Position numbers and translations under genes: made by a program. Shown piece by piece: positions 35,958 to 48,021 of a DNA stretch of 64,000 nt. Source of the DNA: Hyaloperonospora brassicae. Its lineage: Eukaryota; Oomycota; Peronosporomycetes; Peronosporales; Peronosporaceae. Within the stretch, counting starts at the first letter, position 1. The number at the start of each line of letters is the position of its first letter. Location of the stretch: the NCBI GenBank assembly GCA_947650285.1, contig CANTFL010000910.1, forward strand, positions 1-64,000, written 5' to 3'. The notes beneath the pieces are model-generated. The model searched no databases, was not told where the DNA came from, and saw only the letters and a list, made by a program, of their open reading frames with translations.

Positions 35958-37634
35958 ATGAGCCCAAGCGCCATGACTCCCTCGCACGATGCCAAGGTCA
36001 CCATTGACAAGTTCAACGGTGACAACTACGCGACATGGAGCCGCTACATGCGTGGCGTGTTCCTGACGAAGTCGACGTGGCATGTCGTGAACCGGGAGAC
36101 GTCGCCGACGTTTGCAGACCCACGCGCCATGGACGACTACGCCAAGGCAAGCAACGTGGCGTTCGGTCTTATGCTTCTGCATATGGACGCGGACTACCAC
36201 CACGTGGTTGATGACTGCGAAGAAGCCTGGGCCGCATGGGTGCGCATCAAGACGCTCTACGGAGGATCGCAGAAGGCCGGTCGCATCTTCTTGAAGCGCC
36301 AGCTCTTCAGCATGGAGATGGCGGAAGGCGGCAATGTGTTGCACCATTGCAACGAGGTCCTCAACATCAGCGCGAAGCTCAGCAGCATCGGCGCCAAGAT
36401 GGAGGACGAGGACGTGGCGATCTGCTTGCTGCGCAGTCTCCCCAAGAGCTACGAGAACGTCGTTCTCAACTTGGAGATGAACAGCGCTGAACTTCGATCG
36501 CGCGACGTTGTCAAGGTGCTCACGAACGAGCATATCAAGCGTCAAGGTGCCAAGACTGCGGCGGTGAAGACCGAGGACGCAGCCAAGGCATTCAATGCTG
36601 AGCGTGAACCGCATCAATGCTCGTATTGTGGCAAATTGGGGCACACGGTGGAACGGTGCTGGACCAAACAGAAAGCGGAAAACAAGGGCCCGAGACGCGG
36701 CGGCAATGGCCGTGGACGCGGGGCCAACAATGTCCACTGGCGCAGCGAAGGGGATGACTACGAGTACATGGATCGAGTCGCCTTCGCAGTCTCGCTTGAG
36801 TGTGGACTTTCAACAGGCAAGAGCATGCCGGGGATGTGGGCGGTCGACAGCGGCGCAACGCACCACATCTGCAACGACAAGGCTAAGTTCGCGACCCTCA
36901 ACGAGCGGGACGAAGGAGAACTTTCGGTGGCTGATGGCAGCAAGGCTGCAATCAAGGGTGTGGGAACCATCATGGAATTGGTGGTTCTGCCCAACGGTAA
37001 TGAGCGCATGATCGAGATTAAGGACGCGCTCTTTGTGCCGAGCATGAGCAAGAATCTACTTTCGGTGCCGCAGATCAACAAGACTGGGAAGTTTCAAGTC
37101 GTCTTCGACGGTCGCAAGATGAACGTGACACGCAAGAACTCGACACAAGTCGTGGCTACGGCGGATCTCGTCGATGGACTCTACTGGCTTCGTACGCCTC
37201 AACCGTCGGCCAACACGGTGATGAACAACCAGGTTGTCGACCTGCACGCTCGCATGGGTCATGCACCTTTCGACGTTCTTCGCAAGATGGTCAACGATGG
37301 TCTGATCAAGGACGCCAAAGCTCCTGCCAAGTCAAACGGATCAAGCTTGTGTCGCGGGTGTCAACAAGGGAAGATGGTTCAAAAACCATTTCCAAGCAAC
37401 CGCGACAAGCGTCGTTATGCCACGTTTGAGCTACTTCACTTCGATATCTGCGGCCCAATGGAAGAAGTCTCGATTGGCGGCAGCAGATATTTGCTGCTGA
37501 TTGTTGACGAAGCCAGCGGGTGCATGAAGGGTTTCTGCTTACGTGCCAAGTCGGAGAGCGAAGACTGCGTCAAGACTTACATTCTCAAGATCGAGACCCA
37601 GTTATTGAGGGTTACCGGTACAATCCGAACTTAG
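35958..37634 (+). CDS. gag: Copia B short unit 4
   Basis: 558 residues, open throughout. Markers: AGC in NSAEL and Thr in KTYILK, so it combines the unit-1 state at the first site with the unit-3 state at the second. LTR in front: 35675-35953. Confidence 0.85.
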   Translation: MSPSAMTPSHDAKVTIDKFNGDNYATWSRYMRGVFLTKSTWHVVNRETSPTFADPRAMDDYAKASNVAFGLMLLHMDADYHHVVDDCEEAWAAWVRIKTLYGGSQKAGRIFLKRQLFSMEMAEGGNVLHHCNEVLNISAKLSSIGAKMEDEDVAICLLRSLPKSYENVVLNLEMNSAELRSRDVVKVLTNEHIKRQGAKTAAVKTEDAAKAFNAEREPHQCSYCGKLGHTVERCWTKQKAENKGPRRGGNGRGRGANNVHWRSEGDDYEYMDRVAFAVSLECGLSTGKSMPGMWAVDSGATHHICNDKAKFATLNERDEGELSVADGSKAAIKGVGTIMELVVLPNGNERMIEIKDALFVPSMSKNLLSVPQINKTGKFQVVFDGRKMNVTRKNSTQVVATADLVDGLYWLRTPQPSANTVMNNQVVDLHARMGHAPFDVLRKMVNDGLIKDAKAPAKSNGSSLCRGCQQGKMVQKPFPSNRDKRRYATFELLHFDICGPMEEVSIGGSRYLLLIVDEASGCMKGFCLRAKSESEDCVKTYILKIETQLLRVTGTIRT

Positions 37635-37885
37635 CGCGTAGTTCTTACGGGATAGTTCTTACGTCGGTAATTACCTCAGAGATGATTAGACGCGTAGGAT
37701 GATTGGACGCGTGTAAATCAGGTTGATTAGATGCACCATGTGATTGGATGCAGTCTAGGGTAGGCAGAGTTAAGACCTATGAATCAATCACTTTCCGATT
37801 TCCATTCTTCAGAGCAAGTGTCTTCTCTTCGGCTCGTCCAAGTGCAGACTCTCTTGCCCGCCTCAGCTTCCGACGCCAACAGGTT

Positions 37886-39562
37886 ATGAGCCCAAGCGCC
37901 ATGACTCCCTCGCACGATGCCAAGGTCACCATTGACAAGTTCAACGGTGACAACTACGCGACATGGAGCCGCTACATGCGTGGCGTGTTCCTGACGAAGT
38001 CGACGTGGCATGTCGTGAACCGGGAGACGTCGCCGACGTTTGCAGACCCACGCGCCATGGACGACTACGCCAAGGCAAGCAACGTGGCGTTCGGTCTTAT
38101 GCTTCTGCATATGGACGCGGACTACCACCACGTGGTTGATGACTGCGAAGAAGCCTGGGCCGCATGGGTGCGCATCAAGACGCTCTACGGAGGATCGCAG
38201 AAGGCCGGTCGCATCTTCTTGAAGCGCCAGCTCTTCAGCATGGAGATGGCGGAAGGCGGCAATGTGTTGCACCATTGCAACGAGGTCCTCAACATCAGCG
38301 CGAAGCTCAGCAGCATCGGCGCCAAGATGGAGGACGAGGACGTGGCGATCTGCTTGCTGCGCAGTCTCCCCAAGAGCTACGAGAACGTCGTTCTCAACTT
38401 GGAGATGAACAGCGCTGAACTTCGATCGCGCGACGTTGTCAAGGTGCTCACGAACGAGCATATCAAGCGTCAAGGTGCCAAGACTGCGGCGGTGAAGACC
38501 GAGGACGCAGCCAAGGCATTCAATGCTGAGCGTGAACCGCATCAATGCTCGTATTGTGGCAAATTGGGGCACACGGTGGAACGGTGCTGGACCAAACAGA
38601 AAGCGGAAAACAAGGGCCCGAGACGCGGCGGCAATGGCCGTGGACGCGGGGCCAACAATGTCCACTGGCGCAGCGAAGGGGATGACTACGAGTACATGGA
38701 TCGAGTCGCCTTCGCAGTCTCGCTTGAGTGTGGACTTTCAACAGGCAAGAGCATGCCGGGGATGTGGGCGGTCGACAGCGGCGCAACGCACCACATCTGC
38801 AACGACAAGGCTAAGTTCGCGACCCTCAACGAGCGGGACGAAGGAGAACTTTCGGTGGCTGATGGCAGCAAGGCTGCAATCAAGGGTGTGGGAACCATCA
38901 TGGAATTGGTGGTTCTGCCCAACGGTAATGAGCGCATGATCGAGATTAAGGACGCGCTCTTTGTGCCGAGCATGAGCAAGAATCTACTTTCGGTGCCGCA
39001 GATCAACAAGACTGGGAAGTTTCAAGTCGTCTTCGACGGTCGCAAGATGAACGTGACACGCAAGAACTCGACACAAGTCGTGGCTACGGCGGATCTCGTC
39101 GATGGACTCTACTGGCTTCGTACGCCTCAACCGTCGGCCAACACGGTGATGAACAACCAGGTTGTCGACCTGCACGCTCGCATGGGTCATGCACCTTTCG
39201 ACGTTCTTCGCAAGATGGTCAACGATGGTCTGATCAAGGACGCCAAAGCTCCTGCCAAGTCAAACGGATCAAGCTTGTGTCGCGGGTGTCAACAAGGGAA
39301 GATGGTTCAAAAACCATTTCCAAGCAACCGCGACAAGCGTCGTTATGCCACGTTTGAGCTACTTCACTTCGATATCTGCGGCCCAATGGAAGAAGTCTCG
39401 ATTGGCGGCAGCAGATATTTGCTGCTGATTGTTGACGAAGCCAGCGGGTGCATGAAGGGTTTCTGCTTACGTGCCAAGTCGGAGAGCGAAGACTGCGTCA
39501 AGAGTTACATTCTCAAGATCGAGACCCAGTTATTGAGGGTTACCGGTACAATCCGAACTTAG
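37886..39562 (+). CDS. gag: Copia B short unit 5
   Basis: 558 residues, open throughout. Markers: AGC in NSAEL and Ser in KSYILK. LTR in front: 37603-37881. Confidence 0.85.
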   Translation: MSPSAMTPSHDAKVTIDKFNGDNYATWSRYMRGVFLTKSTWHVVNRETSPTFADPRAMDDYAKASNVAFGLMLLHMDADYHHVVDDCEEAWAAWVRIKTLYGGSQKAGRIFLKRQLFSMEMAEGGNVLHHCNEVLNISAKLSSIGAKMEDEDVAICLLRSLPKSYENVVLNLEMNSAELRSRDVVKVLTNEHIKRQGAKTAAVKTEDAAKAFNAEREPHQCSYCGKLGHTVERCWTKQKAENKGPRRGGNGRGRGANNVHWRSEGDDYEYMDRVAFAVSLECGLSTGKSMPGMWAVDSGATHHICNDKAKFATLNERDEGELSVADGSKAAIKGVGTIMELVVLPNGNERMIEIKDALFVPSMSKNLLSVPQINKTGKFQVVFDGRKMNVTRKNSTQVVATADLVDGLYWLRTPQPSANTVMNNQVVDLHARMGHAPFDVLRKMVNDGLIKDAKAPAKSNGSSLCRGCQQGKMVQKPFPSNRDKRRYATFELLHFDICGPMEEVSIGGSRYLLLIVDEASGCMKGFCLRAKSESEDCVKSYILKIETQLLRVTGTIRT

Positions 39563-39813
39563 CGCGTAGTTCTTACGGGATAGTTCTTACGTCGGTAATT
39601 ACCTCAGAGATGATTAGACGCGTAGGATGATTGGACGCGTGTAAATCAGGTTGATTAGATGCACCATGTGATTGGATGCAGTCTAGGGTAGGCAGAGTTA
39701 AGACCTATGAATCAATCACTTTCCGATTTCCATTCTTCAGAGCAAGTGTCTTCTCTTCGGCTCGTCCAAGTGCAGACTCTCTTGCCCGCCTCAGCTTCCG
39801 ACGCCAACAGGTT

Positions 39814-41490
39814 ATGAGCCCAAGCGCCATGACTCCCTCGCACGATGCCAAGGTCACCATTGACAAGTTCAACGGTGACAACTACGCGACATGGAGCCGC
39901 TACATGCGTGGCGTGTTCCTGACGAAGTCGACGTGGCATGTCGTGAACCGGGAGACGTCGCCGACGTTTGCAGACCCACGCGCCATGGACGACTACGCCA
40001 AGGCAAGCAACGTGGCGTTCGGTCTTATGCTTCTGCATATGGACGCGGACTACCACCACGTGGTTGATGACTGCGAAGAAGCCTGGGCCGCATGGGTGCG
40101 CATCAAGACGCTCTACGGAGGATCGCAGAAGGCCGGTCGCATCTTCTTGAAGCGCCAGCTCTTCAGCATGGAGATGGCGGAAGGCGGCAATGTGTTGCAC
40201 CATTGCAACGAGGTCCTCAACATCAGCGCGAAGCTCAGCAGCATCGGCGCCAAGATGGAGGACGAGGACGTGGCGATCTGCTTGCTGCGCAGTCTCCCCA
40301 AGAGCTACGAGAACGTCGTTCTCAACTTGGAGATGAACAGCGCTGAACTTCGATCGCGCGACGTTGTCAAGGTGCTCACGAACGAGCATATCAAGCGTCA
40401 AGGTGCCAAGACTGCGGCGGTGAAGACCGAGGACGCAGCCAAGGCATTCAATGCTGAGCGTGAACCGCATCAATGCTCGTATTGTGGCAAATTGGGGCAC
40501 ACGGTGGAACGGTGCTGGACCAAACAGAAAGCGGAAAACAAGGGCCCGAGACGCGGCGGCAATGGCCGTGGACGCGGGGCCAACAATGTCCACTGGCGCA
40601 GCGAAGGGGATGACTACGAGTACATGGATCGAGTCGCCTTCGCAGTCTCGCTTGAGTGTGGACTTTCAACAGGCAAGAGCATGCCGGGGATGTGGGCGGT
40701 CGACAGCGGCGCAACGCACCACATCTGCAACGACAAGGCTAAGTTCGCGACCCTCAACGAGCGGGACGAAGGAGAACTTTCGGTGGCTGATGGCAGCAAG
40801 GCTGCAATCAAGGGTGTGGGAACCATCATGGAATTGGTGGTTCTGCCCAACGGTAATGAGCGCATGATCGAGATTAAGGACGCGCTCTTTGTGCCGAGCA
40901 TGAGCAAGAATCTACTTTCGGTGCCGCAGATCAACAAGACTGGGAAGTTTCAAGTCGTCTTCGACGGTCGCAAGATGAACGTGACACGCAAGAACTCGAC
41001 ACAAGTCGTGGCTACGGCGGATCTCGTCGATGGACTCTACTGGCTTCGTACGCCTCAACCGTCGGCCAACACGGTGATGAACAACCAGGTTGTCGACCTG
41101 CACGCTCGCATGGGTCATGCACCTTTCGACGTTCTTCGCAAGATGGTCAACGATGGTCTGATCAAGGACGCCAAAGCTCCTGCCAAGTCAAACGGATCAA
41201 GCTTGTGTCGCGGGTGTCAACAAGGGAAGATGGTTCAAAAACCATTTCCAAGCAACCGCGACAAGCGTCGTTATGCCACGTTTGAGCTACTTCACTTCGA
41301 TATCTGCGGCCCAATGGAAGAAGTCTCGATTGGCGGCAGCAGATATTTGCTGCTGATTGTTGACGAAGCCAGCGGGTGCATGAAGGGTTTCTGCTTACGT
41401 GCCAAGTCGGAGAGCGAAGACTGCGTCAAGACTTACATTCTCAAGATCGAGACCCAGTTATTGAGGGTTACCGGTACAATCCGAACTTAG
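39814..41490 (+). CDS. gag: Copia B short unit 6
   Basis: 558 residues, open throughout. Markers: AGC in NSAEL and Thr in KTYILK, as in unit 4. LTR in front: 39531-39809. Confidence 0.85.
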   Translation: MSPSAMTPSHDAKVTIDKFNGDNYATWSRYMRGVFLTKSTWHVVNRETSPTFADPRAMDDYAKASNVAFGLMLLHMDADYHHVVDDCEEAWAAWVRIKTLYGGSQKAGRIFLKRQLFSMEMAEGGNVLHHCNEVLNISAKLSSIGAKMEDEDVAICLLRSLPKSYENVVLNLEMNSAELRSRDVVKVLTNEHIKRQGAKTAAVKTEDAAKAFNAEREPHQCSYCGKLGHTVERCWTKQKAENKGPRRGGNGRGRGANNVHWRSEGDDYEYMDRVAFAVSLECGLSTGKSMPGMWAVDSGATHHICNDKAKFATLNERDEGELSVADGSKAAIKGVGTIMELVVLPNGNERMIEIKDALFVPSMSKNLLSVPQINKTGKFQVVFDGRKMNVTRKNSTQVVATADLVDGLYWLRTPQPSANTVMNNQVVDLHARMGHAPFDVLRKMVNDGLIKDAKAPAKSNGSSLCRGCQQGKMVQKPFPSNRDKRRYATFELLHFDICGPMEEVSIGGSRYLLLIVDEASGCMKGFCLRAKSESEDCVKTYILKIETQLLRVTGTIRT

Positions 41491-41741
41491 CGCGTAGTTC
41501 TTACGGGATAGTTCTTACGTCGGTAATTACCTCAGAGATGATTAGACGCGTAGGATGATTGGACGCGTGTAAATCAGGTTGATTAGATGCACCATGTGAT
41601 TGGATGCAGTCTAGGGTAGGCAGAGTTAAGACCTATGAATCAATCACTTTCCGATTTCCATTCTTCAGAGCAAGTGTCTTCTCTTCGGCTCGTCCAAGTG
41701 CAGACTCTCTTGCCCGCCTCAGCTTCCGACGCCAACAGGTT

Positions 41742-43418
41742 ATGAGCCCAAGCGCCATGACTCCCTCGCACGATGCCAAGGTCACCATTGACAAGTTCAA
41801 CGGTGACAACTACGCGACATGGAGCCGCTACATGCGTGGCGTGTTCCTGACGAAGTCGACGTGGCATGTCGTGAACCGGGAGACGTCGCCGACGTTTGCA
41901 GACCCACGCGCCATGGACGACTACGCCAAGGCAAGCAACGTGGCGTTCGGTCTTATGCTTCTGCATATGGACGCGGACTACCACCACGTGGTTGATGACT
42001 GCGAAGAAGCCTGGGCCGCATGGGTGCGCATCAAGACGCTCTACGGAGGATCGCAGAAGGCCGGTCGCATCTTCTTGAAGCGCCAGCTCTTCAGCATGGA
42101 GATGGCGGAAGGCGGCAATGTGTTGCACCATTGCAACGAGGTCCTCAACATCAGCGCGAAGCTCAGCAGCATCGGCGCCAAGATGGAGGACGAGGACGTG
42201 GCGATCTGCTTGCTGCGCAGTCTCCCCAAGAGCTACGAGAACGTCGTTCTCAACTTGGAGATGAACAGCGCTGAACTTCGATCGCGCGACGTTGTCAAGG
42301 TGCTCACGAACGAGCATATCAAGCGTCAAGGTGCCAAGACTGCGGCGGTGAAGACCGAGGACGCAGCCAAGGCATTCAATGCTGAGCGTGAACCGCATCA
42401 ATGCTCGTATTGTGGCAAATTGGGGCACACGGTGGAACGGTGCTGGACCAAACAGAAAGCGGAAAACAAGGGCCCGAGACGCGGCGGCAATGGCCGTGGA
42501 CGCGGGGCCAACAATGTCCACTGGCGCAGCGAAGGGGATGACTACGAGTACATGGATCGAGTCGCCTTCGCAGTCTCGCTTGAGTGTGGACTTTCAACAG
42601 GCAAGAGCATGCCGGGGATGTGGGCGGTCGACAGCGGCGCAACGCACCACATCTGCAACGACAAGGCCAAGTTCGCGACCCTCAACGAGCGGGACGAAGG
42701 AGAACTTTCGGTGGCTGATGGCAGCAAGGCTGCAATCAAGGGTGTGGGAACCATCATGGAATTGGTGGTTCTGCCCAACGGTAATGAGCGCATGATCGAG
42801 ATTAAGGACGCGCTCTTTGTGCCGAGCATGAGCAAGAATCTACTTTCGGTGCCGCAGATCAACAAGACTGGGAAGTTTCAAGTCGTCTTCGACGGTCGCA
42901 AGATGAACGTGACACGCAAGAACTCGACACAAGTCGTGGCTACGGCGGATCTCGTCGATGGACTCTACTGGCTTCGTACGCCTCAACCGTCGGCCAACAC
43001 GGTGATGAACAACCAGGTTGTCGACCTGCACGCTCGCATGGGTCATGCACCTTTCGACGTTCTTCGCAAGATGGTCAACGATGGTCTGATCAAGGACGCC
43101 AAAGCTCCTGCCAAGTCAAACGGATCAAGCTTGTGTCGCGGGTGTCAACAAGGGAAGATGGTTCAAAAACCATTCCCAAGCAACCGCGACAAGCGTCGTT
43201 ATGCCACGTTTGAGCTACTTCACTTCGATATCTGCGGCCCAATGGAAGAAGTCTCGATTGGCGGCAGCAGATATTTGCTGCTGATTGTTGACGAAGCCAG
43301 CGGGTGCATGAAGGGTTTCTGCTTACGTGCCAAGTCGGAGAGCGAAGACTGCGTCAAGAGTTACATTCTCAAGATCGAGACCCAGTTATTGAGGGTTACC
43401 GGTACAATCCGAACTTAG
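41742..43418 (+). CDS. gag: Copia B short unit 7
   Basis: 558 residues, open throughout. Markers: AGC in NSAEL, Ser in KSYILK, and GACAAGGCCAAG (shared with the full-length element and the chimera to its right). It has a CCATTCCCAAG variant also seen in the second half of the chimera. LTR in front: 41459-41737. Confidence 0.85.
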   Translation: MSPSAMTPSHDAKVTIDKFNGDNYATWSRYMRGVFLTKSTWHVVNRETSPTFADPRAMDDYAKASNVAFGLMLLHMDADYHHVVDDCEEAWAAWVRIKTLYGGSQKAGRIFLKRQLFSMEMAEGGNVLHHCNEVLNISAKLSSIGAKMEDEDVAICLLRSLPKSYENVVLNLEMNSAELRSRDVVKVLTNEHIKRQGAKTAAVKTEDAAKAFNAEREPHQCSYCGKLGHTVERCWTKQKAENKGPRRGGNGRGRGANNVHWRSEGDDYEYMDRVAFAVSLECGLSTGKSMPGMWAVDSGATHHICNDKAKFATLNERDEGELSVADGSKAAIKGVGTIMELVVLPNGNERMIEIKDALFVPSMSKNLLSVPQINKTGKFQVVFDGRKMNVTRKNSTQVVATADLVDGLYWLRTPQPSANTVMNNQVVDLHARMGHAPFDVLRKMVNDGLIKDAKAPAKSNGSSLCRGCQQGKMVQKPFPSNRDKRRYATFELLHFDICGPMEEVSIGGSRYLLLIVDEASGCMKGFCLRAKSESEDCVKSYILKIETQLLRVTGTIRT

Positions 43419-46400
43419 CGCGTAGTTCTTACGGGATAGTTCTTACGTCGGTAATTACCTCAGAGATGATTAGACGCGTAGGATGATTGGACGCGTGTAA
43501 ATCAGGTTGATTAGATGCACCATGTGATTGGATGCAGTCTAGGGTAGGCAGAGTTAAGACCTATGAATCAATCACTTTCCGATTTCCATTCTTCAGAGCA
43601 AGTGTCTTCTCTTCGGCTCGTCCAAGTGCAGACTCTCTTGCCCGCCTCAGCTTCCGACGCCAACAGGTTATGAGCCCAAGCGCCATGACTCCCTCGCACG
43701 ATGCCAAGGTCACCATTGACAAGTTCAACGGTGACAACTACGCGACATGGAGCCGCTACATGCGTGGCGTGTTCCTGACGAAGTCGACGTGGCATGTCGT
43801 GAACCGGGAGACGTCGCCGACGTTTGCAGACCCACGCGCCATGGACGACTACGCCAAGGCAAGCAACGTGGCGTTCGGTCTTATGCTTCTGCATATGGAC
43901 GCGGACTACCACCACGTGGTTGATGACTGCGAAGAAGCCTGGGCCGCATGGGTGCGCATCAAGACGCTCTACGGAGGATCGCAGAAGGCCGGTCGCATCT
44001 TCTTGAAGCGCCAGCTCTTCAGCATGGAGATGGCGGAAGGCGGCAATGTGTTGCACCATTGCAACGAGGTCCTCAACATCAGCGCGAAGCTCAGCAGCAT
44101 CGGCGCCAAGATGGAGGACGAGGACGTGGCGATCTGCTTGCTGCGCAGTCTCCCCAAGAGCTACGAGAACGTCGTTCTCAACTTGGAGATGAACAGTGCT
44201 GAACTTCGATCGCGCGACGTTGTCAAGGTGCTCACGAACGAGCATATCAAGCGTCAAGGTGCCAAGACTGCGGCGGTGAAGACCGAGGACGCAGCCAAGG
44301 CATTCAATGCTGAGCGTGAACCGCATCAATGCTCGTATTGTGGCAAATTGGGGCACACGGTGGAACGGTGCTGGACCAAACAGAAAGCGGAAAACAAGGG
44401 CCCGAGACGCGGCGGCAATGGCCGTGGACGCGGGGCCAACAATGTCCACTGGCGCAGCGAAGGGGATGACTACGAGTACATGGATCGAGTCGCCTTCGCA
44501 GTCTCGCTTGAGTGTGGACTTTCAACAGGCAAGAGCATGCCGGGGATGTGGGCGGTCGACAGCGGCGCAACGCACCACATCTGCAACGACAAGGCCAAGT
44601 TCGCGACCCTCAACGAGCGGGACGAAGGAGAACTTTCGGTGGCTGATGGCAGCAAGGCTGCAATCAAGGGTGTGGGAACCATCATGGAATTGGTGGTTCT
44701 GCCCAACGGTAATGAGCGCATGATCGAGATTAAGGACGCGCTCTTTGTGCCGAGCATGAGCAAGAATCTACTTTCGGTGCCGCAGATCAACAAGACTGGG
44801 AAGTTTCAAGTCGTCTTCGACGGTCGCAAGATGAACGTGACACGCAAGAACTCGACACAAGTCGTGGCTACGGCGGATCTCGTCGATGGACTCTACTGGC
44901 TTCGTACGCCTCAACCGTCGGCCAACACGGTGATGAACAACCAGGTTGTCGACCTGCACGCTCGCATGGGTCATGCACCTTTCGACGTTCTTCGCAAGAT
45001 GGTCAACGATGGTCTGATCAAGGACGCCAAAGCTCCTGCCAAGTCAAACGGATCAAGCTTGTGTCGCGGGTGTCAACAAGGGAAGATGGTTCAAAAACCA
45101 TTTCCAAGCAACCGCGACAAGCGTCGTTATGCCACGTTTGAGCTACTTCACTTCGATATCTGCGGCCCAATGGAAGAAGTCTCGATTGGCGGCAGCAGAT
45201 ATTTGCTGCTGATTGTTGACGAAGCCAGCGGGTGCATGAAGGGTTTCTGCTTACGTGCCAAGTCGGAGAGCGAAGACTGCGTCAAGAGTTACATTCTCAA
45301 GATCGAGACCCAGTTCGGCAAGAAGGTCAAGTTCGTTCGCCACGATGGAGCACGTGAGTTTGCATCCAACTCGCTCAAGGTCTTTTACGAGAACGAAGGT
45401 ATCGAGCAACAGACCACGGTTCCGTATGCGCACCAGACCAACGGCACGGCAGAGCGCGCCATTCGGTCTATTGTCACGATCGGCCGCAGCTTGCTGCACC
45501 ACGCCAAACTTGACAAGTGTTTTTGGGCTGAAGCGGCCATGACGGCCATCTACATCAAGAACCGTCTGCCATCGCCCAAGATTCCCCACAAAACGCCGTT
45601 CGAGATCGTGTGTGGCTCAAAGCCAAGCGTCAAGCACATGCGTATATTCGGGTGTCAAGCATACATCTTGACTCCGAAGGAAAAACGACTCAAGTGGGAT
45701 CCCAAGGCTCGTGTCGGCATCTTCATGGGCTACGAAGAAGTTTCCAAGGCATATCGCGTGTTTGACATCGAGGCTGGACAAGTTGTGATCAGCCGTGATG
45801 TCAACTTCGACGAGTCAGCTTTCGGGTTTTCGATGGAGCCATCAAGTGAAGAAGTCGATGATGCAACGTTGGACCTCGATCTTCTCGACATCAACGACAG
45901 CGATGTGCGCCAGACGAACTACAGACAGACCGGCAAGCGAAAGGACCGGCCAAGCAACAACGTTATGCGCCCAGCCCGTCGTCGAACTGGGTTGGAGGAA
46001 GCAAGTGCACCGGACAGCTCATTCGATCGCCACCAGAAACGTCGATCAAGTGGCAGAGAAGATCCAAGATATACCGACGATGAAGAAGAAAAAGAGGACA
46101 TCAGTGATCAAGATGATGACTCCACGCCTCCTACTTTCTGGCGTGCAAGTGCTAATGCAGTGGAGGCGACTGATCTGGCTGAGCCTACAACGTTTCAGGA
46201 TGCGATCAGCGGACCTGATCAAGTTCACTGGCGCAAGGCCATTCGGGCCGAGCTCGAGTCGATGCGACTTCGCGGTGTCTTTCGTGCTGCCAAGTTGCCG
46301 AGTAACCAACGCGCTATTGGGACCAAGTGGGTGTTCAAGATCAAGCGCAAAGCAAGCGGAACGATCGAGAAGTTCAAGGCGCGTTTAGTTGCGAAGGGCT

Positions 46401-48017
46401 TCAAGCAGAAGTACGGAATCGACTACACCGAAACATTCTCGCCGGTGGTCAAGTACGTGACACTGCGCATGGTAATTGCGATCACCAAGTACTTCGACTG
46501 GCCTCTCGACCAACTTGACGTGGTGACGGCATTCCTGTACGGAGTGATGAAGGAAAAGGTGTTCTGCAACATCCCAGAAGGTGTTGAGATGGATGGCGAC
46601 TTCGACTGTCTCGAGTTGGTGAAAGCGATCTACGGTCTCAAGCAAGCGTCGCGCGTGTGGAACGAGACTTTCGACGACTTCGTGTGCTCAATCGGATTTC
46701 AAGTATCGGCATTCGACCCGTGTCTCTACATCAAGATGGTCGACGGTCACTGCGTGCTGGTGCTGGTCTACGTGGACGACGTGCTCGTGACAGGCAGCTC
46801 ACTCGACTTGATCGCGCAGACAAAGGCCGATCTCAAGACGCGCTTCGAGATGACCGACAGCGGCAAGTGCACTTTTGTGCTGGGCATCGAATTGGTCGAC
46901 GGACCTGACGGCAGTGTCACCATGTGCCAGCGCCGCTATGTCGACGACATCCTTAAGCGCTTCGGTATGGACGAGTGCAAGGCCACTGTTGGTCCGGTCG
47001 ACTTGAGCTCTCCACTTGTGCCTAGCAACCATGGGACCAAGATGGACGCTCCGTTTCGCGAAGCAGTTGGTGCTCTGATGCACCTGATGACCGCGACCCG
47101 CCCAGACATAGCGTATGCTGTGGGTTACGTGTCGCGCTTCATGGAGAATCCGCAACAAGAGCACTGGGTTGCAGTAAAGCGCATCTTCCGCTACCTTCAA
47201 GGCACCAAGTCGCACGGGGTCTGCTACCAACCAAGCGACAAGATCGACTTTCGCGGATACTCCGACGCGGACTGGGCTGGCGACCACGCGGATCGCAAGT
47301 CAACTTCGGGCTACGTATTCATGCTGCTCGGCGCACCCATCAGCTGGGGAAGCAAGAAGCAGTCAAGCGTGTCGCTATCGACGAGTGAAGCGGAATACAT
47401 CGCGCTGAGTCTGACCATCCAAGAAGGCAAGTGGATCCATCGCCTGCTATGCGAGGTTCTGACGGCTGCCAACGAAGAAGGTCCAGAGCTTATCATCTTT
47501 GAAGACAACCAGTCGTGCATCAAGATGACGAAGAACCCAGTCAACCACGGACGTGCCAAGCACATCGACATCAAGTACCACCACATCCGTGATGAAGTCA
47601 AGCGCGGCGAAGTGCAGCTTGAGTATTGCGAGACGGCGACCATGTTAGCGGACATCATGACGAAGGGACTACATGGACCACGCCACAAGGACTTGACGGC
47701 GGCTCTCGGCATCCGTGCGAGTTCGGATTGAGGGGGCGTATTGAGGGTTACCGGTACAATCCGAACTTAGCGCGTAGTTCTTACGGGATAGTTCTTACGT
47801 CGGTAATTACCTCAGAGATGATTAGACGCGTAGGATGATTGGACGCGTGTAAATCAGGTTGATTAGATGCACCATGTGATTGGATGCAGTCTAGGGTAGG
47901 CAGAGTTAAGACCTATGAATCAATCACTTTCCGATTTCCATTCTTCAGAGCAAGTGTCTTCTCTTCGGCTCGTCCAAGTGCAGACTCTCTTGCCCGCCTC
48001 AGCTTCCGACGCCAACA
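43387..48017 (+). mobile_element. Intact Copia B element (4631 bp)
   Basis: 5' LTR 43387-43665, internal 43666-47738, 3' LTR 47739-48017. Reading the two LTRs side by side I see no difference, which points to a young insertion or recent homogenisation. The primer-binding site GGTTATGAGCCCAAG is at 43666-43680. Both LTRs are shared with array neighbours, so no target-site duplication can be expected. Confidence 0.9.
43670..47731 (+). CDS. gag-pol: Copia B Gag-Pol polyprotein, full length, intact
   Basis: 1353 residues in one frame from the ATG inside the primer-binding site. Order: Gag (about 15-210), zinc knuckle C221-C234, RG-rich linker, aspartic protease D297-S298-G299, integrase zinc site H430/H435/C465/C468, integrase core D496, D559 and E595 (35 residues between D559 and E595), a charged linker (about 720-830), RT with YVDD (Y1034, catalytic D1036 and D1037), and RNase H with D1199 in SDADWAGD, then STSEAEY and EDNQSCIKM. 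All catalytic residues I can name are present. This is the Pseudoviridae order PR-INT-RT-RH. The frame is also open upstream to an ATG in the LTR (43532). It probably supplies mobility functions to the deleted units nearby. Confidence 0.92.
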   Translation: MSPSAMTPSHDAKVTIDKFNGDNYATWSRYMRGVFLTKSTWHVVNRETSPTFADPRAMDDYAKASNVAFGLMLLHMDADYHHVVDDCEEAWAAWVRIKTLYGGSQKAGRIFLKRQLFSMEMAEGGNVLHHCNEVLNISAKLSSIGAKMEDEDVAICLLRSLPKSYENVVLNLEMNSAELRSRDVVKVLTNEHIKRQGAKTAAVKTEDAAKAFNAEREPHQCSYCGKLGHTVERCWTKQKAENKGPRRGGNGRGRGANNVHWRSEGDDYEYMDRVAFAVSLECGLSTGKSMPGMWAVDSGATHHICNDKAKFATLNERDEGELSVADGSKAAIKGVGTIMELVVLPNGNERMIEIKDALFVPSMSKNLLSVPQINKTGKFQVVFDGRKMNVTRKNSTQVVATADLVDGLYWLRTPQPSANTVMNNQVVDLHARMGHAPFDVLRKMVNDGLIKDAKAPAKSNGSSLCRGCQQGKMVQKPFPSNRDKRRYATFELLHFDICGPMEEVSIGGSRYLLLIVDEASGCMKGFCLRAKSESEDCVKSYILKIETQFGKKVKFVRHDGAREFASNSLKVFYENEGIEQQTTVPYAHQTNGTAERAIRSIVTIGRSLLHHAKLDKCFWAEAAMTAIYIKNRLPSPKIPHKTPFEIVCGSKPSVKHMRIFGCQAYILTPKEKRLKWDPKARVGIFMGYEEVSKAYRVFDIEAGQVVISRDVNFDESAFGFSMEPSSEEVDDATLDLDLLDINDSDVRQTNYRQTGKRKDRPSNNVMRPARRRTGLEEASAPDSSFDRHQKRRSSGREDPRYTDDEEEKEDISDQDDDSTPPTFWRASANAVEATDLAEPTTFQDAISGPDQVHWRKAIRAELESMRLRGVFRAAKLPSNQRAIGTKWVFKIKRKASGTIEKFKARLVAKGFKQKYGIDYTETFSPVVKYVTLRMVIAITKYFDWPLDQLDVVTAFLYGVMKEKVFCNIPEGVEMDGDFDCLELVKAIYGLKQASRVWNETFDDFVCSIGFQVSAFDPCLYIKMVDGHCVLVLVYVDDVLVTGSSLDLIAQTKADLKTRFEMTDSGKCTFVLGIELVDGPDGSVTMCQRRYVDDILKRFGMDECKATVGPVDLSSPLVPSNHGTKMDAPFREAVGALMHLMTATRPDIAYAVGYVSRFMENPQQEHWVAVKRIFRYLQGTKSHGVCYQPSDKIDFRGYSDADWAGDHADRKSTSGYVFMLLGAPISWGSKKQSSVSLSTSEAEYIALSLTIQEGKWIHRLLCEVLTAANEEGPELIIFEDNQSCIKMTKNPVNHGRAKHIDIKYHHIRDEVKRGEVQLEYCETATMLADIMTKGLHGPRHKDLTAALGIRASSD

Positions 48018-48021
48018 GGTT

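Noticed and set aside
29910..43386. CRISPR or satellite array as the explanation for the regular 1.93-kb repeat
   Set aside because: Each unit is a recognisable LTR plus gag-protease coding region in a eukaryotic setting; no short repeat/spacer pattern exists.
43532..43669. 46-codon extension of Copia B Gag from an ATG in the LTR
   Set aside because: The frame is open, but the LTR transcription start is unknown and the extension would run through the primer-binding site; A-family LTRs lack this ATG. I use the ATG in the primer-binding site instead.
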